Positions 26,371-35,153 of a DNA stretch of 64,000 bases are shown here, one piece after another. Source of the stretch: Actinomadura hallensis. GTDB lineage: Bacteria; Actinomycetota; Actinomycetes; Streptosporangiales; Streptosporangiaceae. The notes under the pieces are model-generated. The model saw nothing but the letters and a program-made list of their open reading frames with translations. It had not been told where the DNA came from and searched no databases. The DNA lies in assembly GCF_006716765.1 (NCBI RefSeq), contig NZ_VFPO01000001.1, positions 3,348,001 to 3,412,000 on the forward strand. Reading direction: 5' to 3'. Numbering within the stretch: position 1 is the stretch's first letter; each line of letters opens with the position of its first letter. Both the position numbers and the translations under genes were made by a program.

Positions 26371-27111
26371 TCAGCCGCCGGACAGCACCGCCGTCGCGGC
26401 CGGCGCCGGCGAGGCCCGCCGCCCCGGCACCCCGGGCGGCGGCGCGTCGCCGACGGTGGGCGGGTCGGGCAGGGTGTCGACGGTGACGAACCCGGTGGAC
26501 TCCAGCAGCTTCAGCTGCCCGTTGAGGAACACCTGGACCTGCTGGGCGTACCGGCGCATCGTGGTGTTGCGGGTGCTCGCTCGGACGGCGGCCGCGCGCG
26601 CGTACAGCCGGCCCTGGGCCGTCCGCATCCGCGCCACGACTGTCTTGTCGTAGTCGGTGCCGGACTTCCCGGAGATCTCCGACAGCCAGCTCTGCTGCTC
26701 GGCGTCCGGGCTGTTGGGCAGCGGGACGTTCAGCTTGACCGCCATCCTCCGGTTCACCCCGTCGAAGCGGATGTGCCGGGTGGCGACCTGCCCGAGGTTC
26801 TTGCGGGTGGCCTCCTGCGAGGCGCGGCGGGCGGCGGCGCGGCCGGCGGGGATCTCCCACAGCGCGGCCTGCCGGAGCTGCACGAGCAGGAGGCGGTCGG
26901 CGGCCGACAGCAGGCCGCCGCCGGCCTGGGAGGGGTCCTGGGCGGCGCCGCCCGCGTCCTGCCCGCCGCCCGCCTCCTGCCCGCCGCCGGTGGCCTGCAC
27001 CGGCCGCATTCCGCCGTCGGTGGTCTGGCGGCCCATCGGCGCGCAGCCGCCCACCAGCAGCGCCAGGGCCAGCCCGCACGCCGCGGCGGCGGCCGGGCGG
27101 GGTCCTCGCAT
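26371..27111 (-). CDS. DUF4142 lipoprotein
   Basis: This 246-aa protein has a lipoprotein signal peptide (AAAAACGLALALLVGGC, lipobox LVGGC), a Gly/Gln-rich linker with GGGQEAGGGQDAGG, then an alpha-helical DUF4142 domain. The domain includes RLLLVQLRQAALWEIPAGRAAARRA, then VATRHIRFDGVNRRMAVKLNVPLP and VRASTRNTTMRRYAQQVQVFLNGQLKLLE. DUF4142 proteins are exported and ferritin-like; their function is not established. ATG 27111 has AAGGA 9 nt upstream; an in-frame start at 27162 would push the signal peptide inward. Confidence 0.8.
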   Translation of the reverse strand: MRGPRPAAAAACGLALALLVGGCAPMGRQTTDGGMRPVQATGGGQEAGGGQDAGGAAQDPSQAGGGLLSAADRLLLVQLRQAALWEIPAGRAAARRASQEATRKNLGQVATRHIRFDGVNRRMAVKLNVPLPNSPDAEQQSWLSEISGKSGTDYDKTVVARMRTAQGRLYARAAAVRASTRNTTMRRYAQQVQVFLNGQLKLLESTGFVTVDTLPDPPTVGDAPPPGVPGRRASPAPAATAVLSGG

Positions 27112-27256
27112 GCCGGCCGTCCTTTCGGTCGAGGAGAGACGTCTCACCCGGCAGGTACGCACGCGGCGGCCGCGGGGTTCGACGCGCCGCGCCGGGAGCC
27201 GGGCGAACGCGCCCGGGCCGCGCGCGCCCAGGCCGAGCGCGCGGACGCGGCGCGGA

Positions 27257-27742
27257 TCAGGTCCAGCCGAGCCGGGACAGGCTCGCGACCGGCGGCTCGC
27301 CGCCCGCCTCGGTGAAGGCGCGCAGGCCCGCGACCATGGCGCGGCGCCGGTCGGGCGGCATGCGGGCGACGATCTCGGCGATGGCCGCGCGGCGGCGCGC
27401 GGTGACGTCGTCGACGAGGGCGCGGCCCGCGGGGGTGACCTGGATGCGGACCTCGCGGCCGCTGTCGGGGCTGGCCCGCCGGTCCACCAGCCCGGCGGAG
27501 GCGAGCCGGTCCACCATCCGCAGCGCGGTGGACGGGTTGACCTCGAGCAGCCCGGCGAGCGTGACGAGCTTGGCGGGCCCCTGCGAGGCCAGCACGACCA
27601 GCAGCCGGAACTGCGCCGGCGTCACGGCGTCCTCCACGGCGGCCAGGGACCGCGCCGAGATCGCCACCAGCAGGCGCGACGCGGTCAGCATCGCCGAGGT
27701 GACCTCGTCGACGCCGTCGCCGGACCCGGCGTCCTCGCTCAT
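27257..27742 (-). CDS. MarR-family transcriptional regulator
   Basis: This 161-aa protein has a winged-helix MarR core: TPAQFRLLVVLASQGPAKLVTLAGLLEVNPSTALRMVDRLASAGLVDRR, then the wing SPDSGREVRIQVTPAGRAL and a C-terminal dimerisation helix. MarR proteins respond to phenolic or antibiotic-like ligands and oxidants. The start is ATG 27742, with TATAGA at 27751-27756 in leaderless spacing. The ABC exporter genes, also on the minus strand, lie just upstream of it (stop at 27865), so the exporter is a possible target, but a hairpin separates them. Confidence 0.88.
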   Translation of the reverse strand: MSEDAGSGDGVDEVTSAMLTASRLLVAISARSLAAVEDAVTPAQFRLLVVLASQGPAKLVTLAGLLEVNPSTALRMVDRLASAGLVDRRASPDSGREVRIQVTPAGRALVDDVTARRRAAIAEIVARMPPDRRRAMVAGLRAFTEAGGEPPVASLSRLGWT

Positions 27743-27750
27743 GACGTCTA

Positions 27751-27756
27751 TCTATA
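27751..27756 (-). promoter_or_regulatory. Leaderless -10 element of the MarR gene
   Basis: TATAGA on the minus strand lies 8 nt before ATG 27742, and there is no SD. No convincing -35 is seen. Confidence 0.4.
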
Positions 27757-27812
27757 ACGCACCGGAATCCCTACGCGCCCCCGCACCCCTCGGGACCGGT
27801 CCGTGAAAAGCG

Positions 27813-27852
27813 GACGTCCCCGCGGCCGCCGGGGCGGCGGGGCGGGGACGTC
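27813..27852 (-). terminator. Hairpin terminator after the ABC exporter
   Basis: GACGTCCCCGC (27813-27823) pairs with GCGGGGACGTC (27842-27852), and the GC-rich interior can pair further. It lies 13 nt after the permease stop. Confidence 0.7.
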
Positions 27853-27864
27853 GGGGCGGGAGCG

Positions 27865-28707
27865 TCAGGCGTCGCGGCGCTTGAGCAGGTAGGCGGCCAC
27901 GGCGAGGAGCGCGAACGTCCAGAGGGCGAACACGCCGTACCCCTCCCAGGGCGACAGCAGGTCGTTCTCGCCCTGCTGCGCCTTGGTGATCAGGTAGCCG
28001 GCCTCCGCCGGCATGTACCCGTAGACGTAGTCGCCGATCTTGCCGGGCAGCAGCATGGCCAGCGGCCCGATCACCAGCACCAGCCCGATCACGGCGGTGA
28101 TGGCGCCGGCGGTGTGCCGCACGATCGCGCCGATGGCCAGGGAGAACAGCCCGAGCATCGCCAGGTACAGGCCGCCGCCGACCACGGCGCGCAGCACGCC
28201 GTCGTCGTCGAGGGACACCGGCACGGTGTCGCCGAGGATCGCCGAGCCGATGAAGAACGACACGAACGACACCGCGAGGCCCGCGACGAGGATGATGACG
28301 GCGAACACCAGCGCCTTGGCCCACAGCACCGGCAGGCGCCGCGGCACGGCGAGCAGGGTGGCGCGGATCATCCCGGTGGAGTACTCCGAGGAGATCACCA
28401 GGACGCCGAGCACGCAGACGACCAGCTGTCCGAAGAACCCGCTGCCGAGGATGAAGTTGACCGGGTCCGCGGAGATCGCGGCGCGGTCGCCCTCGGGCGC
28501 GTCGTCCCACTGCGCGACGATCAGGCTCACCAGCAGGGTGGTGAACCCGAGGCTGAGCGCGACGTACAGGATCAGCGACCACAGCGTGGAGCGGACCGTG
28601 CGGATCTTCGTCCACTCGGAGAGGAGGAGCCGCGCGAACCCCGGGCGCGGGTGGGCGGCGGGGTCGTCCGGGCGCCCCACGGCGGGCGACTCGGCGGCGG
28701 CGGTCAT
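27865..28707 (-). CDS. ABC exporter permease (ABC-2 type)
   Basis: This 280-aa integral membrane protein has a cytoplasmic N-terminus, LLSEWTKIRTVRSTLWSLILYVALSLGF (entry into TM1), and about six hydrophobic segments including LVVCVLGVLVISSEYSTGMIRATLLAVPRR. That last segment is typical of ABC-2 exporters that pair with CcmA-type ATPases. The substrate is unknown; such pairs export drugs, lipids or peptides. ATG 28707 overlaps the stop of the ATPase gene (ATGA) and has AAGGAGG upstream. Confidence 0.9.
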   Translation of the reverse strand: MTAAAESPAVGRPDDPAAHPRPGFARLLLSEWTKIRTVRSTLWSLILYVALSLGFTTLLVSLIVAQWDDAPEGDRAAISADPVNFILGSGFFGQLVVCVLGVLVISSEYSTGMIRATLLAVPRRLPVLWAKALVFAVIILVAGLAVSFVSFFIGSAILGDTVPVSLDDDGVLRAVVGGGLYLAMLGLFSLAIGAIVRHTAGAITAVIGLVLVIGPLAMLLPGKIGDYVYGYMPAEAGYLITKAQQGENDLLSPWEGYGVFALWTFALLAVAAYLLKRRDA

Positions 28708-29666
28708 CGGGCTTCCTCCTTCTGGGCGGGGGGCTGCCCGGCGGGCGGCTGCTGCGCGGGGCCGGCCACGGCGTCGTACTCGACGCTGTCGCGGGTCAGT
28801 TCCATGAAGGCGTCCTCGAGGGAGCCGCGCGTCGGCGTCAGCTCGTGCAGGACGAGGCCCTCCGCGGCGGCGAGCTCCCCGATCCGGGCGGCCTCCATGT
28901 CGACGACGGTGAACTGGGAGTCCTCGCCGGGCCTGACCTTCGCGCCCTCGGCCTGGAGGACCTCCGACAGCCGCGCGGCGTCGGGGCTGCGGACCGTCAC
29001 CCTCTTCTCGGTGCTGCGCTCGACGAACTCCTCGGTGGAGCAGTCGGCGATGAGGCGGCCGCGGCCGATGACGATGAGGTGCTCGGCGGTGACCGCCATC
29101 TCGTTCATGAGGTGGCTGGAGACGAACACCGTGCGCCCCTCGGCGGCGAGCCGCTGCATGAGGGTGCGGATCCAGACGATGCCCTCCGGGTCGAGGCCGT
29201 TGACCGGCTCGTCCAGGATCAGCACCTGCGGGTCGCCGAGGAGCGCGGCGGCGATGCCGAGCCGCTGCCCCATGCCGAGGGAGAAGCCGCCGGCGCGCTT
29301 GCGCGCGACGCCGGTCAGCCCGACCAGCTCGATGACCTCGTCGACGCGCCGCTTGGGGATGCCCTGCGTCTGGGCGAGGGCGAGCAGGTGGTTGTAGGCG
29401 CTGCGCCCGGTGTGGACGGCCTTGGCCTCCAGCAGCGCGCCCACCGTGCGCAGCGGCGCGGGCAGGTCCCGGTAGTGCTTGCCGTGGATGCGCGCATCGC
29501 CGCGGGTCGGCCGGTCCAGGCCGAGCAGGAGCCGCATGGTGGTCGACTTGCCGGCCCCGTTCGGCCCGAGGAAGCCGGTCACCCGTCCGGGTACGACGGT
29601 GAAGGAAAGATCGTCCACGGCGACCTTGTCGCCGTAGCGTTTGGTGAGGTTCTTGGCCTCGATCAT
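28704..29666 (-). CDS. ABC exporter ATPase (CcmA/DrrA-like)
   Basis: This 320-aa ATPase has Walker A GPNGAGKST (about 39-47), signature FSLGMGQRLGIAAALLG (SLGMG variant of LSGGQ), Walker B VLILDEPVNGLDPEGI and H-loop SSHLMNEM. A DrrA-like C-terminal extension (ELTPTRGSLEDAFMELTRDSVEYD) and a Pro/Gln tail follow. It forms an exporter with the overlapping permease gene. ATG 29666 is preceded by CCAGGA. The long frame upstream of 29666 is not coding. Confidence 0.92.
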   Translation of the reverse strand: MIEAKNLTKRYGDKVAVDDLSFTVVPGRVTGFLGPNGAGKSTTMRLLLGLDRPTRGDARIHGKHYRDLPAPLRTVGALLEAKAVHTGRSAYNHLLALAQTQGIPKRRVDEVIELVGLTGVARKRAGGFSLGMGQRLGIAAALLGDPQVLILDEPVNGLDPEGIVWIRTLMQRLAAEGRTVFVSSHLMNEMAVTAEHLIVIGRGRLIADCSTEEFVERSTEKRVTVRSPDAARLSEVLQAEGAKVRPGEDSQFTVVDMEAARIGELAAAEGLVLHELTPTRGSLEDAFMELTRDSVEYDAVAGPAQQPPAGQPPAQKEEAR

Positions 29667-29696
29667 GCACACATCCTGGATGTCTTCACTGAAAGA

Positions 29697-29710
29697 GTTG
29701 CAGTCGCAAC
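29697..29710. promoter_or_regulatory. Inverted repeat upstream of the ABC exporter
   Basis: GTTGC-AGTC-GCAAC is a 5-4-5 palindrome, 31 bp before the ATPase start on the minus strand. It is a plausible repressor operator. Confidence 0.35.
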
Positions 29711-29802
29711 ACGTTAGCGTCCTCCGGCACCGGGGCGGTTCCTCCTCAGGTCGGAGTCCGGCGCCCTTCCGGTGCACACCGGCGGTCATCGGGGCGCGGC
29801 CG

Positions 29803-29825
29803 GTTATTGACCATTTGCCAATAAC
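29803..29825. promoter_or_regulatory. Inverted-repeat operator upstream of DUF2236 gene
   Basis: GTTATTG (29803-29809) and CAATAAC (29819-29825) form perfect 7-bp arms around a 9-bp spacer in an otherwise GC-rich region, 43 bp before GTG 29869. The left arm overlaps TTGACC, a possible -35. Confidence 0.55.
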
Positions 29826-29868
29826 TGGGCGAGGATGACCGGGCATTCCCTGACCGACGGGAGGTCCC

Positions 29869-30726
29869 GTGCCCGCCACACCGCGGACACCCGCACCGGA
29901 ACACCTCACCGACCGGCTGGCCGACCGGGATGTGCTGCGCAGGGTCGCCGCCGAACCGCTGATCGGCCTCGGCGCGGGCCGCGCCCTGCTGATGCAGCTG
30001 GCGCACCCCCGGGTGGCGCTCGGCGTCGCCGAGCACAGCGACTTCGCCGACCGCCCCCTGGCCCGGCTGTTCGGCACGCTGGACTTCCTGCTGATCGTCA
30101 CGTTCGGCACCCCGGAGGAGGTCGCGCGGATCTCCGCGAAGGTCCGCGGGATCCACACCGCCGTCCGCGGCGACGGCTACACCGGCAACGACCCCGACCT
30201 GCAGATGTGGGTGAACGCCACCCTCATCGACTCGGCCCTGCACATCTACGGGCACGTGATGCGGCCCGGCCGCGCCGAGCCCGGCGTGGCCGAGGAGTAC
30301 TACCGCCAGGCCCGCGTCGTCGCCGAGGTCCTCGGCTGCCCCCTCGAGGAGCAGCCCCCGGACCTGGCGGCGTTCCGCGCCTACATGGACCGGACGCTCG
30401 CCGGGCTGCAGGTGACCGGCACGGCCCGCGAGGTCGCCGCCGCGGTGCTGTGGCCCCGCAGGCTGCGCTGCCTCGCCCCGGCGCTGGCGGTGTTCCGGCT
30501 GCTCACCGCGGCGCTGCTGCCCGAGCCGCTGCGCGAGCAGTACGGCCTGCCGTGGAGCCGCGGCCGCCGCCGCGCCGCCGGGCTGCTGCTGCGGTCGGCG
30601 ACGGTCGCGCACCGGCTGGTCCCCGGGCCGCTGCGCCGCCCCCCGCAGCCGCTGCTGGTGAGGCTGGCGAGCCACCGCGTCGACCGCACGCTGTCGGCGC
30701 GCCGCGCCCACCGCCGCGGCTCCTGA
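29869..30726 (+). CDS. DUF2236 (MpaB-type oxygenase) family protein
   Basis: This 285-aa protein matches DUF2236: an N-terminal GAGRALLMQLAHPRVALGVAEHSDF block, RLFGTLDFLLIVTFGTPEEV, and the metal/haem-binding-region segments VRGIHTAVRG and ALHIYGHVMRPGRAEPGVAEEYYRQA with conserved His residues. The C-terminus is basic. Family members include latex-clearing-protein relatives and MpaB, so oxygenase activity is plausible but unproven here. GTG 29869 has GGGAGG upstream. It is divergent from the ABC exporter and preceded by a strong palindrome, suggesting control by an unlinked repressor. Confidence 0.82.
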   Translation: MPATPRTPAPEHLTDRLADRDVLRRVAAEPLIGLGAGRALLMQLAHPRVALGVAEHSDFADRPLARLFGTLDFLLIVTFGTPEEVARISAKVRGIHTAVRGDGYTGNDPDLQMWVNATLIDSALHIYGHVMRPGRAEPGVAEEYYRQARVVAEVLGCPLEEQPPDLAAFRAYMDRTLAGLQVTGTAREVAAAVLWPRRLRCLAPALAVFRLLTAALLPEPLREQYGLPWSRGRRRAAGLLLRSATVAHRLVPGPLRRPPQPLLVRLASHRVDRTLSARRAHRRGS

Positions 30727-30734
30727 CCCGCCCC

Positions 30735-30766
30735 CGCACGCGCCGCCCTCCGCACGCGCCGCCCCC
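30735..30766. repeat. Two-copy direct repeat in convergent spacer
   Basis: CCGCACGCGCCGCCC occurs twice in near-immediate succession (from about 30735 and 30750) just after the DUF2236 stop. It is probably a small slippage duplication. Confidence 0.5.
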
Positions 30767-30776
30767 GCGGCCCGGT

Positions 30777-30794
30777 GCCGGACGCCGGTCCGGC
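30777..30794. terminator. Hairpin between DUF2236 gene and helY
   Basis: GCCGGAC-GCCG-GTCCGGC is a 7-bp stem with a 4-nt loop between convergent genes. Confidence 0.45.
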
Positions 30795-30820
30795 CGTCCG
30801 GGCCCGGGAGCGGGAGGCGG

Positions 30821-33589
30821 TCAGGCGACGGAGGAGTACGCCACGACGCCGCGCCGCAGGGAGTCCATGGCGCGGCGGGCGGTCTTGCGGACGTGGCTGT
30901 TGCTCGGCGACGCGTCGGCGACCTGGCCGAGCAGGTCGAGGAGCTGCTTGACGGCGCGGACGAAGTCCCCGGCGGTCATGTCGCTCTCGAGGAGCACCGA
31001 GTCCAGGTCGTGGCCCTTGGCCCACCGGTACGCCGTCCACGCGAACCCCAGGTCGGGCTCCCGCAGGAAGTCGACCCGGTTGTCGCGCTCGACGGCGTCC
31101 AGCTCGCCCCACAGCCGCACCATCGCCGCGAGCGCGTCCTGCGCGGCGCCCGGCGGGGTGCGGGGCGGGGCGGCGTCGTCGGGCTGCCGCGACTCGTACA
31201 CCAGCGCCGACACGCACGCCGCCAGCTCGGCGTGGTCGAGCTTGTCCCACAGGCCCTCGCGGAGGCTCTCGGCGGTCAGCAGGTCGAGCTCGTTGTAGAT
31301 GCGGCCGAGGCGGCGTCCCTCCTCGGTGACCGAGTCGCCGTCCAGGTACCCGAGCTGCTGCAGGACGGCGCACACCCGGTCGAACGTCCGCGCGATGACC
31401 TGGGAGCGGCCCTCGACGCGGCGCCGCAGCTGCTCGGTCTCGCGTTCCAGCCGGTGGTACCGCTCGGCCCACCGGGCGTGCTCCTCCCGCCGGTCGCAGC
31501 CGTGCACGGGGTGGCGGCGCAGCTCGCCGCGCAGCCGCGCGATCTCCTCGTCCTCCGGCGCGGAGGAGTCGGCGCGGGTCCGCCTGCGGGTCCGCACCTC
31601 GTCGGGGACCTTCTCGCGGAGCCTGGACGCCAGGTCGCGGCGGTCCTGCGGGTTGCGGGGGCTGAACGACTTGGGGATGCGGATCCGCTCGACCGGCTCC
31701 ACGGCGCGGGGGAAGTCCTGGATCGACAGCCGCTGCACCGACCGGTTCGCCGTCAGCACCAGCGGCGCGGGCCCGTCGGAGCGGCGGCCCACCCCGGGGT
31801 CCAGGACGACCGCGAGCCCGGACCGCCGTCCCGACGGCACGATGATGACGTCGCCGGGCCGCAGGTGCTCCAGCGACCGCGCCGCCTCGGCGCGGCGGGC
31901 GCCGGCGCGCTCGCGCGCCAGCTGCGCCTCCCGGTCCGACAGGCGGCGCCGCATCGCGGCGTACTCCATGAAGTCGCCCAGGTGGCACTCGGCGGCCCGC
32001 GCGTACCCGGCGAGGGCCTCCTCGTTCTTCTGGACCTGCCGGGCCAGGCCGACCACGGCGCGGTCGGCCTGGAACTGCGCGAACGACTGCTCCAGCAGCG
32101 TGCGGGCCCGTTCGACGCCGACGGCGCCGACGAGGTTGACGGCCATGTTGTACGACGGCCGGAAGCTGGAGTTCAGCGGGTAGGTGCGGGTGCTCGCCAG
32201 CCCCGCCACCGACGCCGGGTCGACGCTGGGGCTCCACACCACGACGGCGTGGCCCTCCACGTCGATGCCGCGCCGCCCCGCCCGCCCGGTGAGCTGCGTG
32301 TACTCGCCGGGGGTGAGGTCGACGTGCGCCTCGCCGTTCCACTTGTCGAGCTTCTCGATCACGACGGTGCGGGCGGGCATGTTGATGCCGAGCGCGAGCG
32401 TCTCCGTCGCGAACACCGCCTTGATCATCCCGCGGGTGAACAGCTCCTCGACGATCTCCTTGAACGTCGGCAGCATCCCGGCGTGGTGGGCGGCGACGCC
32501 GCGCTCCAGCGCGGCGACGAAGTCGCCGTACCCGAGGATCCGCAGGTCCTCCGGGGAGATGTCGGCGGTGCGCAGCTCGGCGTGCGCGCGGATCTCCTCG
32601 GCCTCCTCCTTGGAGGTCAGCCGGGTCCCGGCGTGCAGGCACTGCATGACCGCGGCGTCGCAGCCGGCGCGGCTGAAGATGAACGTGATCGCCGGGAGCA
32701 GCCCGGCGCGTTCGAGGCGCTCGATCACCTCGGGCCGCGACGGCGGCCGGAACCGCTGCGGGCGCGGCGCGCGGCGCCGCCCGGTGCGCCGACCCTGGTT
32801 GATCTTGGCGCGGCGGACCTCCTCCACCGCGAGGCGGGTCAGCTGCGGGTTCAGCCGCGTCTGCCGGTCGCCTCCCCTGCCGGTGTCGACGAAGAGGTCG
32901 TACAGGCGGGTGCCGACCAGCATGTGCTGGAACAGCGGGACGGGCCGGTGCTCGTCGACGATCACCGCGGTGTCGCCGCGGACCGCCTGCAGCCACTCGC
33001 CGAACTCCTCGGCGTTGCTGACGGTCGCCGACAGCGCCACGATCCGCACCGAGTCCGGGACGTGGATGATGACCTCTTCCCAGACCGCGCCGCGGAACCG
33101 GTCGGCGAGGTAGTGCACCTCGTCCATCACCACGAACGCCAGCCCGGCGAGGGTGTGGGACTGCGCGTACAGCATGTTGCGCAGCACCTCGGTCGTCATC
33201 ACGACGATCGGGGCCTCGCCGTTGACGCTGTTGTCGCCGGTGAGCAGCCCCACCTTCTCCGGCCCGTAGCGGCGGACGAGGTCGGCGTACTTCTGGTTCG
33301 ACAGCGCCTTGATCGGCGTGGTGTAGAAGCACTTGGAGCCGCCGGTGAGCGCGAGGTGGACGGCGAACTCCCCCACCACCGTCTTGCCCGACCCGGTCGG
33401 CGCGGCGACCAGCACGCCGCTGCCGCTCTCCAGCGCCTTGCACGCCTCGATCTGGAACGGGTCCAGCTCGAAGTCGTACAGGGTGCGGAAGTCCAGCAGG
33501 GCGGGGCCGCTGCCCGCGGTGCGCTCCCGGTAGGCGGCGTACCGCTCCGCCGGGGACTGCCCGGACGACGTCGTATCGGGGGAGGTCAT
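30821..33589 (-). CDS. helY: Ski2-like DEAD/DEAH-box RNA helicase
   Basis: This 922-aa helicase has a Q-motif region LDPFQIEACKALESG, Walker A APTGSGKT (63-70), Walker B VMDEVHYLAD (154-163, DEVH), motif III LSATVSN, motif VI region YTQLTGRAGRRGID and a long C-terminal DSHCT-like domain (LGRIYNELDLLTAESLREGLWDKLDHAELAACVSALVYE). It matches actinobacterial HelY, a Ski2-family helicase presumed to act on RNA. ATG 33589 follows TAGGCT by 7 nt (leaderless geometry). The order pafBC-tatAC-helY is a conserved actinobacterial arrangement. Confidence 0.92.
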   Translation of the reverse strand: MTSPDTTSSGQSPAERYAAYRERTAGSGPALLDFRTLYDFELDPFQIEACKALESGSGVLVAAPTGSGKTVVGEFAVHLALTGGSKCFYTTPIKALSNQKYADLVRRYGPEKVGLLTGDNSVNGEAPIVVMTTEVLRNMLYAQSHTLAGLAFVVMDEVHYLADRFRGAVWEEVIIHVPDSVRIVALSATVSNAEEFGEWLQAVRGDTAVIVDEHRPVPLFQHMLVGTRLYDLFVDTGRGGDRQTRLNPQLTRLAVEEVRRAKINQGRRTGRRRAPRPQRFRPPSRPEVIERLERAGLLPAITFIFSRAGCDAAVMQCLHAGTRLTSKEEAEEIRAHAELRTADISPEDLRILGYGDFVAALERGVAAHHAGMLPTFKEIVEELFTRGMIKAVFATETLALGINMPARTVVIEKLDKWNGEAHVDLTPGEYTQLTGRAGRRGIDVEGHAVVVWSPSVDPASVAGLASTRTYPLNSSFRPSYNMAVNLVGAVGVERARTLLEQSFAQFQADRAVVGLARQVQKNEEALAGYARAAECHLGDFMEYAAMRRRLSDREAQLARERAGARRAEAARSLEHLRPGDVIIVPSGRRSGLAVVLDPGVGRRSDGPAPLVLTANRSVQRLSIQDFPRAVEPVERIRIPKSFSPRNPQDRRDLASRLREKVPDEVRTRRRTRADSSAPEDEEIARLRGELRRHPVHGCDRREEHARWAERYHRLERETEQLRRRVEGRSQVIARTFDRVCAVLQQLGYLDGDSVTEEGRRLGRIYNELDLLTAESLREGLWDKLDHAELAACVSALVYESRQPDDAAPPRTPPGAAQDALAAMVRLWGELDAVERDNRVDFLREPDLGFAWTAYRWAKGHDLDSVLLESDMTAGDFVRAVKQLLDLLGQVADASPSNSHVRKTARRAMDSLRRGVVAYSSVA

Positions 33590-33596
33590 GCCTTCG

Positions 33597-33602
33597 AGCC
33601 TA
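33597..33602 (-). promoter_or_regulatory. Leaderless -10 element of helY
   Basis: TAGGCT on the minus strand lies 7 nt before ATG 33589. The dop gene has the same TAGGCT-N7-ATG arrangement. Confidence 0.45.
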
Positions 33603-33836
33603 CGGTTTCGACCGGCCCGTTTCACAATCGCCGGCGCGGACGGCGGGCCCGGCGCGTCCGAGGTCAGGGCCGCGGCCGGGACCGCGGGCCGGCCGCGGGC
33701 ACGGTGGCGGGCGGTGCCGCGGGGACGCCGGAGGACGGCGGGCGGAGGAACGGCGCGGCCGGGCCGCGGGCTCGGGCGTCGTCAGGGCCGAGGACGGCGT
33801 CTTCCGGGACGGCGTCCGGGCGCGGGTCGGGCCGGG

Positions 33837-34697
33837 TCAGCCGGTGCGGCCGCCCTTCTCCAGTTCGGCGTCGATCTCGTCCAGGTTCAGGGGGGACGCC
33901 TCGTCGTCGGACAGGCCGGCGTACTCGTCGTCGCGGGCCCGGCGGCGGTCGTGCAGGAACGCGAACAGCTCGGCGATCTCGAACAGCAGGATCGTGGGCA
34001 GCGCCAGCGCCAGCATGGTGAACGGGTCCTGGCTGGGGGTGGCGACCGCCGCGAACACGAACACGCCGAAGATCAGCAGCCGCCGCGACTTGCGGATCCG
34101 CTCGTGGGACAGGACCCCGACCAGGTTCAGCATGATGACGAACAGCGGCAGCTCGAACGTCAGCCCGAAGATGAACAGCATCGCCTGGGCGTAGCTGAGG
34201 TAGTCCTGCACGCCGACCAGGACGGTCGTGTCGCCCGGCGCGAGCCCGATGAAGATCTTCAGGCCCTTGTCCATCGTCACGTACGCCAGCACCGCGCCGA
34301 GGAAGAACAGCGGCACCGCGGCCGCCAGGAACGCGTACGTGTAGCGGCGCTCCCTGCTGTACAGCCCCGGCGCCACGAACGCCCAGATCTGGTACAGCCA
34401 GACCGGCGACGACAGCACCGCGCCGATGATGAGCGCGACCTTCAGGCGGATGAAGAACCCGTCGAAGATCCCGTGCACCACCAGGTCGCACTTGCCCTCC
34501 AGGCAGTGCTCCGGCGGGATCTGGGTGTAGGGCTGCTTGAGGAAGCCCCACGCCGGCTCGAACAGGATCCACCCGATGATCGCGCCGATCACCAGGGCGA
34601 TGATCGCCTTGATCAGCCGGTTGCGCAGCTCACGGATGTGGTCCATGAGGGGCATGCGGCCATCGCGGGCTGCGGCGGAGCGCCTGTTCAGCTTCAT
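33837..34697 (-). CDS. tatC: Twin-arginine translocase subunit TatC
   Basis: This 286-aa protein has the TatC N-terminus MPLMDHIRELRNRLIKAI, six predicted TM helices and the conserved segments FEPAWGFLKQPY, PVWLYQIWAFVAPGLYSRERRY, FELPLFVIMLNLVG and ATPSQDPFTMLALALPTILLFEIAELF. TatC binds the twin-arginine signal peptide in the membrane and recruits TatA. A hydrophilic acidic tail (DDEYAGLSDDEASPLNLDEIDAELEKGG) faces the cytoplasm. It lies 121 bp downstream of tatA on the same strand. Start ATG 34697. Confidence 0.97.
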   Translation of the reverse strand: MKLNRRSAAARDGRMPLMDHIRELRNRLIKAIIALVIGAIIGWILFEPAWGFLKQPYTQIPPEHCLEGKCDLVVHGIFDGFFIRLKVALIIGAVLSSPVWLYQIWAFVAPGLYSRERRYTYAFLAAAVPLFFLGAVLAYVTMDKGLKIFIGLAPGDTTVLVGVQDYLSYAQAMLFIFGLTFELPLFVIMLNLVGVLSHERIRKSRRLLIFGVFVFAAVATPSQDPFTMLALALPTILLFEIAELFAFLHDRRRARDDEYAGLSDDEASPLNLDEIDAELEKGGRTG

Positions 34698-34818
34698 CGT
34701 CGCATTCGGTCTCGAGGGTGGGGCCGTTGTGGGAGGAGGTCACTGCCGGGGGGACGCCGCCGCGCCCGCGGCGCCTGCCGGGAGGCCGGGACCGGCGGGG
34801 GACGCCGGCCGGCCGCGG

Positions 34819-35130
34819 TCAGCCGCTGTCGCGCACCCGGCCCGGGTCCGAGACCGGCACGCCCTGGATCGGCTCCCCGGACTCCAGCTCGCCGCGGGAG
34901 CGCTGCCCGTCGCCCTGCTCGCGCGCCTCGGCGGCCTGCGGGGCCGGTGCGGGCCTGGCGGCGGTCCTGCCGTCGTCGTCATCGTCGTCGTGCAGGCCCT
35001 TGGTCTCGGCCTTCAGGATCCGCGCCGACTTGCCCAGCGACCGCGCCAGCGTCGGCAGCTTCGACGATCCGAACAGCAACAGGACCACGGCGAGAATGAT
35101 CAGAATCTCGGTCGTGCCAAGTCCAGCCAT
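34819..35130 (-). CDS. tatA: Twin-arginine translocase subunit TatA/TatE
   Basis: This 103-aa protein has a single N-terminal TM helix ([21 protein letters not shown]), the conserved hinge [16 protein letters not shown], an amphipathic helix and an acidic, Ala/Pro-rich tail including a run of six Asp. TatA oligomers form the translocation pathway recruited by TatC. ATG 35130 starts MAGLGTTEI as in other actinobacterial TatA proteins. Next upstream is a small membrane-protein gene, 23 bp away, which is probably cotranscribed. Confidence 0.96.
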   Translation of the reverse strand: MAGLGTTEILIILAVVLLLFGSSKLPTLARSLGKSARILKAETKGLHDDDDDDGRTAARPAPAPQAAEAREQGDGQRSRGELESGEPIQGVPVSDPGRVRDSG

Positions 35131-35153
35131 GACAATCCTCTTCAGCAGGGTGC

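Noticed and set aside
29835..31298. 487-aa plus-strand ORF over DUF2236 and the helY 3' end
   Set aside because: Low-complexity Arg/Pro/Ala composition; two well-supported genes occupy the region in other frames.
33590..33836. Possible small gene between helY and tatC
   Set aside because: Only compositionally biased frames without SD or recognisable domain; read as spacer.
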